Source: DATFXM01 sp035315885
Lineage (GTDB): Bacteria > Acidobacteriota > Blastocatellia > UBA7656
NCBI GenBank assembly: GCA_035315885.1
Contig: DATFXM010000134.1
Location: 1-35,008 of the forward strand
Length of the DNA stretch: 35,008 nucleotides
Direction: 5' to 3'
Under the pieces are notes generated by a model, which saw only the letters and a program-made list of their open reading frames with translations, was not told where the DNA came from and did no database searches. Below, piece after piece: positions 27,930 to 35,008 of this stretch (its first letter is position 1; each line of letters opens with the position of its first letter). The translations under genes and the position numbers were made by a program.

Positions 27930-30194
27930 ATGATCGACCTGGAAATCTACACCGATAAAATCGCCGAGAGCGGACGACGGCTCGTCCGCAGGGCTTACGA
28001 AGAAGCCCGCAACCGCGATCACAATCAGCTAGCCCCGGAACACGTGTTCGTATCCCTTTCTGAAGTCGAGCGCCCGTTTTTCAACGAGGTGATGCAGAGT
28101 CTGAACATCGATCCGCAGCTCGTGCTTCAGGCTCTGGAGACGAAGCTGAGTCAGCGGGATTATCTCGGGCGAGGGATGAAGATTTCCGATTCGCTGCGCA
28201 CTCTGTTGTCAAACGCACTCAAGCATTCGCACGAACACGGACGGCGCCTGATCGAATCCGGTGATCTGTTTGTAGCCTTGTTCAAGGACGCTCACGGTTA
28301 CCCGGTCGAACTGCTCAAGCGATTGGGCGCGGACCGCGAGATGGTTATGCAAAAGATTCAAACGCGGGTCCGCCACCACGAGGAGAAGGAAGAGCGTTAC
28401 CGCCGGCGGTACGAGCTGCCTCCGTACCTTAAACACTTTGGAGTCAGCCTCAACAAACTCGCGAGGCAGGACAAGCTTCCGCCGGTCATCGGACGGAGCG
28501 AGGAGATTCGTCAGATAATCGAAATACTCTGTCATCGCGAGCGGGCGAATTCACCGATGCTCGTCGGCGAGGCAGGCGTTGGAAAAACAGCAGTCGTTGA
28601 AGGGCTCGCTCGAAAGGTCGAGCTTGAGCCGGACAGCGTGCCGCAGAGACTTAAAAACGCGCACGTCGTGCAGTTGCAGATGTCAGGTATCGTCGCCGGC
28701 ACAATGCTCCGCGGGATGTTCGAAGAGCGCATTCAGGGAATAATCAACGAGGTCAAGGAACGCGATAATCTGGTTCTGTTCATAGACGAGGCGCATACGA
28801 TCATCGGCGCGGGCTCCGCGCTCGGTGCGAGCTCGGATGCCGCCAACATGTTCAAGTCCGCGCTCGCGCGTGGAGAGATCCGAATCATCGGCGCAACTAC
28901 GATGACCGAGTACAAGGAGTACATCGCTGAGGACGAGGCGCTCGCGCGAAGATTCCGACTGGTTAAAGTCGACGAGCCATCAGTGGAAGATACCCGGAGG
29001 ATCCTCGCGGGCGTTCGGCCACGGCTCGAGCGGAACTATCAAGTCACGATTTCGGATGAGGCAGTCGAGACGGCCTTGGAGATGGCTCCCAGGTACGTTC
29101 GCAACCTCCACCTACCGGACAAAGTGATTGGTTGGCTCGATACCGCTGCGGTGAGAGTCGAGATTAACCAGGCTGACGGACTTGAGGTTCGAGGCGAGCA
29201 CGTGATCGAAGTGATCAGTCAGGAGTCGCGGATTCCTCGGGACATGATCTTTCGCGACACCAACGATCGTTTCGCCGACATGGAAGAGGCCCTCTCGTCG
29301 CGAGTGATCGGCCAGAAGAAGGCCATAAAAGCGGTTGCCCAGCGACTGCGATTGAACAAGGGCCCACTGAAAGAGAACTTCTACAAACCGGATGGCGTGC
29401 TGCTGTTTCTCGGACCAACCGGCGTGGGTAAGACTGAGCTGGCAAAAGCGGTCGCGGAGTTTATGTTCGGGGACGAACAAAAGATGATACGCATCGACAT
29501 GTCCGAGTATCAGGACGGAACGATCGCGGTTGAGAAGCTCATTGGGATGCCTCGCGGCATCGTTGGCAGCGAGCGCGGCGGCATTCTCACCGAGCGGCTG
29601 AGAGACAATCCGTACACGGTTTTGCTGCTGGACGAAATCGAGAAGGCGTCCTCTTACCTGTTGAACCTCTTTCTCCAGGCGTTTGACGAAGGTTGGATTA
29701 CTGATGGCCGTGGCAAGAAGGTGTATCTGTCCGACGCCATCGTGATCATGACTTCCAACCTCGGCTCGGATAATTTCAAAAAGTACATGAAGCCTCTCGG
29801 GTTCGGCAGAAAATCGCTGGCGGATGTGGATCAGATCAGTCGCGAGGTGATCAAGGCAGCCGAAGAGCGATTCTCGCCTGAATTCCGAAACCGAATCGAC
29901 GAGATCGTTGTGTTTTCGCCATTGACACAGGATGAAGTCAAGGAGATAGCTGAGCTCTATCTCGGCACCGTCAAGCGGCAAATGCGCAAGCAGGGCAAGC
30001 GCATTGAAGTCACCGACACTGCTATCGACTATCTTGTGGATAAGGGGTTCAGTCCGGCTTACGGAGCTAGATTTCTGAAGCGAACAATCGACGAGCAGGT
30101 CAAGCTTCCGATTACTACGCGATGGAAAGAAGGCGACCGCTTCGACGTGGACCTGACCGATGGCGAAATCAAGATCAACGTTAATCTGAACTGA
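27930..30194 (+). CDS. Clp protease ATP-binding subunit, ClpA/ClpC type
   Basis: About 754 residues from ATG 27930; a TTG at 27912 would add six. The N-terminal Clp repeat domain (about 1-150) is followed by two AAA+ modules: GEAGVGKT with LFIDEAHT, then GPTGVGKTELAKA with LLLDEIEKA. The long M-domain of ClpB is absent, so this is an unfoldase rather than a disaggregase; length and lack of a middle domain are closest to ClpA. PLGFGRKS in the second module sits where ClpA has its IGL loop, so docking to a ClpP peptidase is expected. clpP is not in the window. A hairpin follows the stop. Confidence 0.93.
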   Translation: MIDLEIYTDKIAESGRRLVRRAYEEARNRDHNQLAPEHVFVSLSEVERPFFNEVMQSLNIDPQLVLQALETKLSQRDYLGRGMKISDSLRTLLSNALKHSHEHGRRLIESGDLFVALFKDAHGYPVELLKRLGADREMVMQKIQTRVRHHEEKEERYRRRYELPPYLKHFGVSLNKLARQDKLPPVIGRSEEIRQIIEILCHRERANSPMLVGEAGVGKTAVVEGLARKVELEPDSVPQRLKNAHVVQLQMSGIVAGTMLRGMFEERIQGIINEVKERDNLVLFIDEAHTIIGAGSALGASSDAANMFKSALARGEIRIIGATTMTEYKEYIAEDEALARRFRLVKVDEPSVEDTRRILAGVRPRLERNYQVTISDEAVETALEMAPRYVRNLHLPDKVIGWLDTAAVRVEINQADGLEVRGEHVIEVISQESRIPRDMIFRDTNDRFADMEEALSSRVIGQKKAIKAVAQRLRLNKGPLKENFYKPDGVLLFLGPTGVGKTELAKAVAEFMFGDEQKMIRIDMSEYQDGTIAVEKLIGMPRGIVGSERGGILTERLRDNPYTVLLLDEIEKASSYLLNLFLQAFDEGWITDGRGKKVYLSDAIVIMTSNLGSDNFKKYMKPLGFGRKSLADVDQISREVIKAAEERFSPEFRNRIDEIVVFSPLTQDEVKEIAELYLGTVKRQMRKQGKRIEVTDTAIDYLVDKGFSPAYGARFLKRTIDEQVKLPITTRWKEGDRFDVDLTDGEIKINVNLN

Positions 30195-30213
30195 TCAAGT
30201 CGAACTGAAACGG

Positions 30214-30250
30214 GAAGAGGCGCGGCGTGCACTATCGTCGCGCCTTCTTC
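30214..30250 (+). terminator. Hairpin after the Clp gene
   Basis: GAAGAGGCGCGGCG pairs with CGTCGCGCCTTCTTC (one bulge and one G-U pair) around an 8-nt loop. No strong U tract follows, and the next gene's ribosome binding site begins 6 bases later, so it may be a partial terminator or a processing site. Confidence 0.5.
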
Positions 30251-30269
30251 ATTTCAAGGAGTGGTGCCC

Positions 30270-31085
30270 GTGACTACAACATCCATTAAAAATCTTAAGC
30301 AAGGATCGCTGTTCGCGATATGGTGCGTAGTAGCGGTGATCGCGATCTCGGTCCAGTCCTTCGCACAAGAACCCGACGAAGCCGATCCCGCAAAGGCGGC
30401 ACAGTACATTCGAGACGCAGTAGCCGTCCGTGGGGGCGATGCTTTCATGAAAGTCACCACGGTTGTCAGCCGGGGGCAGTACACCGGTTACACGAAGGGC
30501 GTGTCGGGCGATCCGCAAAGCTTTGTAGACTACGTCGCATATCCCGCACGCGAACGCACCGAGTTCGGAAAGGGAGATAGCAAGTTCGTGCAATCGAACT
30601 CCGAGGCTGCGAACTGGGTCTATGACGGCGCGCAGAAAATGATCCGGGATCAGAAAGAGGATCAGGTCAAACAGTTTGCACAAGGGTTGCGATACGATCT
30701 GGACGCGCTGCTGCGGGCGGCTGCTAAGCCTGGCGCAAACGTGAAGGTGCTATACGCCGGACATCGCGAGATCTGGCGCAATCAGTTTGCGGAATCGGTT
30801 CGGATCGAGTTTGGCGACGGAGGAGTCGCAACTGTCAATTTGGATCCGAAGACAAAGCTGCCGCTGTCTGCGGAGTACAAGACGATCGGGGAAGCAGGCC
30901 CGGTGAGCAACGAGGTGCGCTTTTATCGTTGGGTAGTATTTTCAGGCGTGAACTTTCCGACCCTGCAAGATTTCTATCGTGATGGCAAGCAGATCTCCAG
31001 AGTCAGCATTGATGATGTGAGTATCAACGTTCCGCTGCCTGACAAGCTCTTCGCAAAGCCGATGACAGTGAAGGAAGTGAAATGA
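30270..31085 (+). CDS. Secreted protein, possibly LolA-like fold
   Basis: About 271 residues with an N-terminal signal peptide ending near SFAQ. GTG at 30270 is preferred, because AAGGAG lies 8 bases upstream; GTG codons at 30261 and 30264 are in frame but too close to it. The mature protein has an ordered series of beta segments (RGQYTGYTKG, VRIEFGDGGVATVNLDPKTKLPL, RVSIDDVSINVPLPDKLF) that recall outer-membrane lipoprotein-sorting-like proteins, but no lipid-binding motif can be verified. It may be co-transcribed with the Clp gene; a connection in function is not evident. Confidence 0.68.
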   Translation: MTTTSIKNLKQGSLFAIWCVVAVIAISVQSFAQEPDEADPAKAAQYIRDAVAVRGGDAFMKVTTVVSRGQYTGYTKGVSGDPQSFVDYVAYPARERTEFGKGDSKFVQSNSEAANWVYDGAQKMIRDQKEDQVKQFAQGLRYDLDALLRAAAKPGANVKVLYAGHREIWRNQFAESVRIEFGDGGVATVNLDPKTKLPLSAEYKTIGEAGPVSNEVRFYRWVVFSGVNFPTLQDFYRDGKQISRVSIDDVSINVPLPDKLFAKPMTVKEVK

Positions 31086-31086
31086 T

Positions 31087-31188
31087 CGGTTCAGGGTTTA
31101 GGGTTCGTCCGACAGTGGCTTGCCTCTATCCTGACTCCTTAACAAGCCGCGGTCAGACGTACCCTAAACCCGAAACACTGAACCGAAG
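31087..31188. repeat. Palindromic heptamer element J (GGTTTAG type)
   Basis: It fills the gap between two convergent stops. The left arm (31088-31110) reads GGTTCAG GGTTTAG GGTTCGT; the right arm (about 31155-31187) is the inverted set with one extra heptamer. The loop holds a nested GGCTTG/CAAGCC pair. Likely acts as a two-way terminator, by position. Confidence 0.88.
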
Positions 31189-31190
31189 CT

Positions 31191-32243
31191 TTATGCGACC
31201 GTGATCTCTTTCGCCAGGTAAACGTCCTGGATGGCGTTGAGGATTCCGATGCCCTCGGGCATCGGTTTCTGAAAGGCCTTTCGACCTGAGATCAGCCCGG
31301 TGCCGCCGGCTCGTTTGTTGATGACCGCGGTCTTCACCGCCTGCTGAATATCATTTTCTCCCGAAGCACCACCTGAATTGATCAACCCGGCTCGACCCAT
31401 GTAGCAGTTCGCCACCTGGTAGCGTGTTAAATCGATCGGGTGATCGGTGGTCAGTTCGGAGTAAACCCTCTTGTCAGTCTTGCCGAACTTCAGTGCAGTA
31501 TAGCCACCGTTGTTCTCAGGCAACTTCTGCTTGATGATGTCCGCCTCGATTGTCACACCAAGGTGATTTGCCTGACCCGTAAGATCCGCGGCTACGTGAT
31601 AGTCCTGCTCTTTAGTCTTAAACGCGGCATTACGCAGGTAGCACCAAAGCACGCAGAACATTCCGAGCTCGTGTGCGTACTGGAAAGCCTGCGTGATCTC
31701 CTGTAGCTGCCTCTTGGATTCCTCCGATCCAAAATAAATCGTCGCACCCACGCCCACGCAGCCCTGATCGGCCGCCTGGTCGATCGAAGCGAACATTATC
31801 TGATCGAAGCTGTTCGGGTACGAGATGAACTCATTGTGATTGATTTTCAAGATGAACGGTATTTTGTGCGCGTACTTTCTAGCTACAGAACCGAGTACTC
31901 CAAGGGTGGTCGCCACGCCGTTACAGCCGCCCTGAATCGCAAGCTGAATTATGTTCTCAGGGTCGAAATACATCGGATTCGGGGCGAATGAGGCGCCCGC
32001 CGAATGCTCGATACCCTGATCCACCGGCAGAATCGATACGTGACCGGTGCCGGAGAGTCTCCCGTGATTGAACAGGCTGGCCAGGTTGCGCAGCACGGTT
32101 ATTGGCCGATCCGTCCCGATCATCACTCGGTCGATGAAATCAGGTCCGGGTAGGTGTAGCTGGCCTTTTGGAATGGTGCGGCATTGATGGGTCAGAAGGC
32201 TCTCCGCCTCGGCTCCAAGAATCTCTTCGATTTGCTTGATCAT
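31191..32243 (-). CDS. fbaB: Fructose-bisphosphate aldolase class I (DhnA/FbaB type)
   Basis: 350 residues from the ATG at 32243, the same length as E. coli FbaB; GGAGGGACG upstream is a good ribosome binding site, so the upstream extension to 32300 is rejected. Schiff-base aldolase of the archaeal/DhnA branch, catalysing fructose 1,6-bisphosphate cleavage or formation in glycolysis and gluconeogenesis. ADIIKQKLPENNGGY contains the region of the catalytic lysine, and NCYMGRAGLINSGG and NKRAGGTGLISGRKAFQ are strongly FbaB-like. Own promoter upstream; converges on the LolA-like gene across element J. Confidence 0.95.
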   Translation of the reverse strand: MIKQIEEILGAEAESLLTHQCRTIPKGQLHLPGPDFIDRVMIGTDRPITVLRNLASLFNHGRLSGTGHVSILPVDQGIEHSAGASFAPNPMYFDPENIIQLAIQGGCNGVATTLGVLGSVARKYAHKIPFILKINHNEFISYPNSFDQIMFASIDQAADQGCVGVGATIYFGSEESKRQLQEITQAFQYAHELGMFCVLWCYLRNAAFKTKEQDYHVAADLTGQANHLGVTIEADIIKQKLPENNGGYTALKFGKTDKRVYSELTTDHPIDLTRYQVANCYMGRAGLINSGGASGENDIQQAVKTAVINKRAGGTGLISGRKAFQKPMPEGIGILNAIQDVYLAKEITVA

Positions 32244-32315
32244 TTTTCGTCCCTCCAGAGGCGCGCTGCTGCGCGGTTGAAGTTGGGTGGGTGATGGCAC
32301 TCAAACGGATAAGTA

Positions 32316-32344
32316 ATTGTATTTGCTGGGCTATAGGAGGTCAA
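32316..32344 (-). promoter_or_regulatory. Promoter of fbaB
   Basis: On the - strand: TTGACC (32339-32344), 17-bp spacer, TACAAT (32316-32321). Leader of roughly 65 nt to the ATG at 32243. Confidence 0.6.
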
Positions 32345-32408
32345 CAGCGATGCAGCCAAACGGACTCTGGGCTAAGAGAAAGCGATAAGAAAACTGGTCA
32401 AAAAAATT

Positions 32409-32432
32409 GGGACGCGAGCGGGCTCGCGTCCC
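32409..32432 (-). terminator. Rho-independent terminator of the penicillin-binding protein gene
   Basis: Perfect 11-bp stem GGGACGCGAGC/GCTCGCGTCCC with a 2-nt apex (32409-32432); on the - strand it is followed by AATTTTTTTG. Lies about 105 bp beyond the PBP stop. Confidence 0.85.
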
Positions 32433-32447
32433 TTAGGAGGACCTGAG

Positions 32448-32531
32448 ATGTTTACCCAATCCAAACAGAGGTGGGCAAGGCGGGAAAAATACATTACGGA
32501 ACAAATCTTTTCGGGTCGAAGCGCGGGATGA
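32448..32531 (+). CDS. Possible 27-residue small ORF
   Basis: ATG with a perfect AGGAGG seven bases upstream, ending at TGA 32531. The peptide is basic (MFTQSKQRWARREKY...). It stands between a terminator hairpin and the end of the PBP gene on the other strand. The ribosome binding site is the only support. Confidence 0.25.
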   Translation: MFTQSKQRWARREKYITEQIFSGRSAG

Positions 32532-32536
32532 GGAGG

Positions 32537-35008
32537 CTACGGGAGACGCCTGTTGCTGTTTGTGGAGCTGGCACTGTTGGCGTTACTGGAGCTGTTGCTG
32601 TTGGCGGCGCGTTTGATTTGCATCTGACGGCGGACGTCCCGCTGCGCATCGTCGAGACTCTGCTCGGCGTCGCGCTGATTCTTTTTGCTGCTGTTGTCAT
32701 TCTCTCCGGACTGCTCCTCCGGCCAATGGAACTCCGGCGGCGTTGCACCGTCTAAGTGCTCCGGTGAATGGTCGCAGAACTCCTTAGGCTCGCTTCCGTC
32801 TATGAAAAACTCGGTCTTGCGTTCGGGGCACTGGTCGGTTGCGAGCAGTCCGGTAGTCGGATCAATCTCAACGCTGACAATTCCGTCCGGCTTCGGCAGA
32901 AAATCGCCGCCGAGCTCAGGACGTTCCGTCAGAGCCGCTTTCATGAATTGGGTCCAGATGGGCAGTGCCGACTTCGCGCCTTCTAGACCCAGCTCTGAAT
33001 TGTCGTCAAAACCGACCCAGACAACGCAAACCAGGTTGGGCGTGTAGCCGGCGAACCAGCCGTCACGCGACGTGCCGGTCTTGCCCGCAGCGGTTGCGGT
33101 AAATCCCATGGCACGCGCTCGAGCAGCGGTACCGCGGTTAAGCACGTCTTGCAGGATGTTAGTCATCAACCAGGATATTTCGGGTTTCAAAACCGCTTGC
33201 ATCACTGGCTTCATCTCCGAAATTGGAGCCCCGTCCGAATACGTCACTCTCTTGAGTGATCGCGCCGCAACCAGCTCACCGCTGTTTGCAAACGCAGTGT
33301 AGGCCGACGCAACTTGAAGCGGGGTTGCTTCGGCAGTGCCCAGTGCAAGCGCGGGGAATGGCTGAGGCCTCGGAAGACCCAATCGCTCGGCCATGCGTGC
33401 GATCTTGGAGTAACCGACCTTCTGAGCAATGCGGACGGTGACCACGTTGAGGGAGTGCACCAGCCCCTCTCGCAGCGACACGTTGCGGTTCGAGTAGGTC
33501 TTGCCGAAATTGTCAGGAGAGTAGGTTTGACCATTCCCGTACAAGAAGGTCTCAGGTGCGTCCAGAAAAAGCGACGCCGTAGTCAGTTTTTCTTCCGACT
33601 CGTCGAACTGACTGTTCAAGGCGGTTGCGTACACAATCGGCTTGAACACGGAGCCGGGCTGGCGGTTTGCTTCAACGGCTCGGTTCAACTGGCTTGCAGC
33701 GTAGTCCCGTCCGCCAACCATCGCCAGGATCTCACCAGTCCTCGGGTTCAGCGCCACGAGCGACGCCTGCAGCGTGCCGGGCGGTATCGGATTCTTCTTG
33801 CGCTTTGCGAATATCTGGTCGAGCTGCGCGAGAGTGTCGTTCACCGCTTTGTCAGCCGCGCGTTGCAAGCCCATGTCGAGCGTCGTGTAGACGCGATACG
33901 ACTGCCGCTCCAGCTCTCTTCCCGACAGCTCGTTGGACATCTGCTGCTGAACATAATCGACGAAGTAAGGCGCCGCATTGTTCAACGCGCTGCGCTTTGG
34001 CTGTACCTTCAATTCGACTGCTTTTGCCTGTTCCGCTTTTTCTCTAGCGATGAATCCAGCTTCGGCCATCGAATCGAGAACCTGATTTCTTCGAGCCTTG
34101 GCTCGCGCGAGATCGCGGTAAGGCGAGTACAGGCTCGGGCCGCGAATGATGCCGGCGAGGAATGCCGATTCGGGCAGCGTCAGGTTGACGACATCCTTAT
34201 TAAAATACGTCGAGGCCGCCTCGCCTACGCCGTTGACTGCGTATGCGCCTGACTGCCCCATGTACACTTCGTTAGCGTAGAGCTGAAATATCTGTTCCTT
34301 GGAGAGCTTGGTTTCGAGCACAAGCGCGATCATCATCTCTTGCGCTTTGCGCTTCCACGTTCGTTCGGGAGTAAGAAAGAAGTTCTTCACGAGCTGTTGT
34401 GTGATTGACGAGCCCCCCTGCTGCAACTGGCCCTCGCTCGCATCCCGCCACATTGCTCTGAAGATGCCGCGGACGTTTATGCCTGAATGCTCGAAGAACT
34501 GCCGGTCTTCGATGGCCACCACGCCATCGACATAGTCTTTTGGAAGATCCTTGAACGATACAACCTTTTGTTTTTGACGCTTTTCGTCATTGGAGAAAGC
34601 CGAGAGCATCTCAGGTTCGAGGAATGTGCTTTCGAGGTTGCGCTTCGAATCGAGGTCAGCAATTTTTGTGATCGCCTTGCCACCGCTGCTAAACGTGATC
34701 AGCAGGTTTGGAAACTGGCGCGAGTGGTTGATGACCGCGTCACTGCTGGAGTGGATCTCTATGGTATTGCCGCTTATTTGATAACGGCCGCGCTTCGAAT
34801 CCGCATCCTTTGTCGACTCTACGTACCCGATGCCGTCGAGGTAGGTCTTGAGCGAAGCCAGTGTCATTCCGTTTCCAGGACGGACCGGGCGCGGCGCCGC
34901 ATATATGCCGGTAGTGCGGATCAGAACGTCACCCCTGAGCCTTGCGTCCACAAGCGCGGAGTAACGAGAGTAGAAGTAGGCGAAGACCGATCCGAAAATC
35001 AGCAGGAG
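32537..35008 (-). CDS. Penicillin-binding protein, bifunctional (PBP1B-like), 5' partial
   Basis: More than 820 residues; the frame is open to the window edge, so the start lies beyond 35008 (a GTG at 34951 is internal). The first visible residues, LLLIFGSVFAYFYSRYS, are the membrane anchor. Next is a UB2H-like domain (IYAAPRPVRPG...YLDGIGYVE), which points to the PBP1B rather than PBP1A branch. Then the GT51 glycosyltransferase (EDRQFFEHSG; GGSSITQQLVKN) and the transpeptidase: SVFK nucleophile, SLN and KTGTS motifs. It polymerises and cross-links peptidoglycan in the periplasm. The tail after about residue 740 is low-complexity, Asn/Ser-rich (NSNSSSNANSASS). A terminator follows. Confidence 0.95.
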   Translation of the reverse strand, partial: LLLIFGSVFAYFYSRYSALVDARLRGDVLIRTTGIYAAPRPVRPGNGMTLASLKTYLDGIGYVESTKDADSKRGRYQISGNTIEIHSSSDAVINHSRQFPNLLITFSSGGKAITKIADLDSKRNLESTFLEPEMLSAFSNDEKRQKQKVVSFKDLPKDYVDGVVAIEDRQFFEHSGINVRGIFRAMWRDASEGQLQQGGSSITQQLVKNFFLTPERTWKRKAQEMMIALVLETKLSKEQIFQLYANEVYMGQSGAYAVNGVGEAASTYFNKDVVNLTLPESAFLAGIIRGPSLYSPYRDLARAKARRNQVLDSMAEAGFIAREKAEQAKAVELKVQPKRSALNNAAPYFVDYVQQQMSNELSGRELERQSYRVYTTLDMGLQRAADKAVNDTLAQLDQIFAKRKKNPIPPGTLQASLVALNPRTGEILAMVGGRDYAASQLNRAVEANRQPGSVFKPIVYATALNSQFDESEEKLTTASLFLDAPETFLYGNGQTYSPDNFGKTYSNRNVSLREGLVHSLNVVTVRIAQKVGYSKIARMAERLGLPRPQPFPALALGTAEATPLQVASAYTAFANSGELVAARSLKRVTYSDGAPISEMKPVMQAVLKPEISWLMTNILQDVLNRGTAARARAMGFTATAAGKTGTSRDGWFAGYTPNLVCVVWVGFDDNSELGLEGAKSALPIWTQFMKAALTERPELGGDFLPKPDGIVSVEIDPTTGLLATDQCPERKTEFFIDGSEPKEFCDHSPEHLDGATPPEFHWPEEQSGENDNSSKKNQRDAEQSLDDAQRDVRRQMQIKRAANSNSSSNANSASSTNSNRRLP

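Noticed and set aside
33314..34252. 312-codon + strand frame inside the PBP gene, and the 289-codon frame 29112-29981 inside the Clp gene
   Set aside because: Antisense shadows of long conserved coding regions in a codon-biased genome.

Overview
The window looks like chromosomal DNA from a Gram-negative bacterium, most likely an Acidobacteriota (Blastocatellia-like) genome or metagenome bin. This is inferred from: lpxC (lipid A, hence an outer membrane); a secreted protein resembling the VWFA-related family described mainly from Acidobacteria; a very large secreted sortilin/VPS10-type beta-propeller protein; and a eukaryotic-like Ser/Thr kinase. No transposase, integrase, phage gene or plasmid gene is visible.

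Layout. 1-7 kb: a secreted propeller protein (-), a membrane Ser/Thr kinase (+), an AlkA-type DNA glycosylase (+) and a 917-residue fusion of acyl-AMP ligase, acyl carrier and glycerolipid acyltransferase (-). 7-12 kb: a tight + strand cluster of ABC permease, zinc-ribbon membrane protein and carB. 12-16.3 kb: a - strand run of lpxC, murA, a HIT protein and a nucleoside deaminase. 16.5-18.7 kb: an FlK-like thioesterase, a selenocysteine tRNA (selC), a nitrilase-family hydrolase and a receiver-like protein. 18.7-22.7 kb: a small secreted protein and the sortilin-like giant. 22.8-24.6 kb: a GT2 glycosyltransferase and an NAD-dependent sugar epimerase (-). 25.3-31.1 kb: hemW, the VWFA protein, a ClpA/ClpC-type unfoldase and a secreted LolA-like protein (+). 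31.2-35 kb: class I aldolase fbaB and a PBP1B-like penicillin-binding protein whose 5' end runs off the window (-). Envelope construction is a recurring theme (LpxC, MurA, PBP, acyltransferase fusion, GT2, epimerase).

The most striking feature is not a gene. Many gene 3' ends and intergenic gaps carry short tandem arrays of 7-bp words (two cases of 8 bp), usually as two inverted arms around a unique loop, so that each element can fold into a long hairpin. Different elements use different words (GGCAGTA, AGTTCTG, AGTGCTG, GGTTTAG, TGGTTTC, octamers of GGGATGAG type), but the 7-bp registry is kept. Four of the five convergent gene junctions carry one. In at least four genes the array supplies the stop codon and the last few amino acids. 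In most word families the strand read into the element contains a stop triplet; because 7 and 8 are not multiples of 3, such an array closes all three frames, and the inverted arms do so from both sides. I regard this as the best candidate for a poorly described system here. It resembles in form the heptanucleotide STRR repeats of cyanobacteria; function and mobility are inference.
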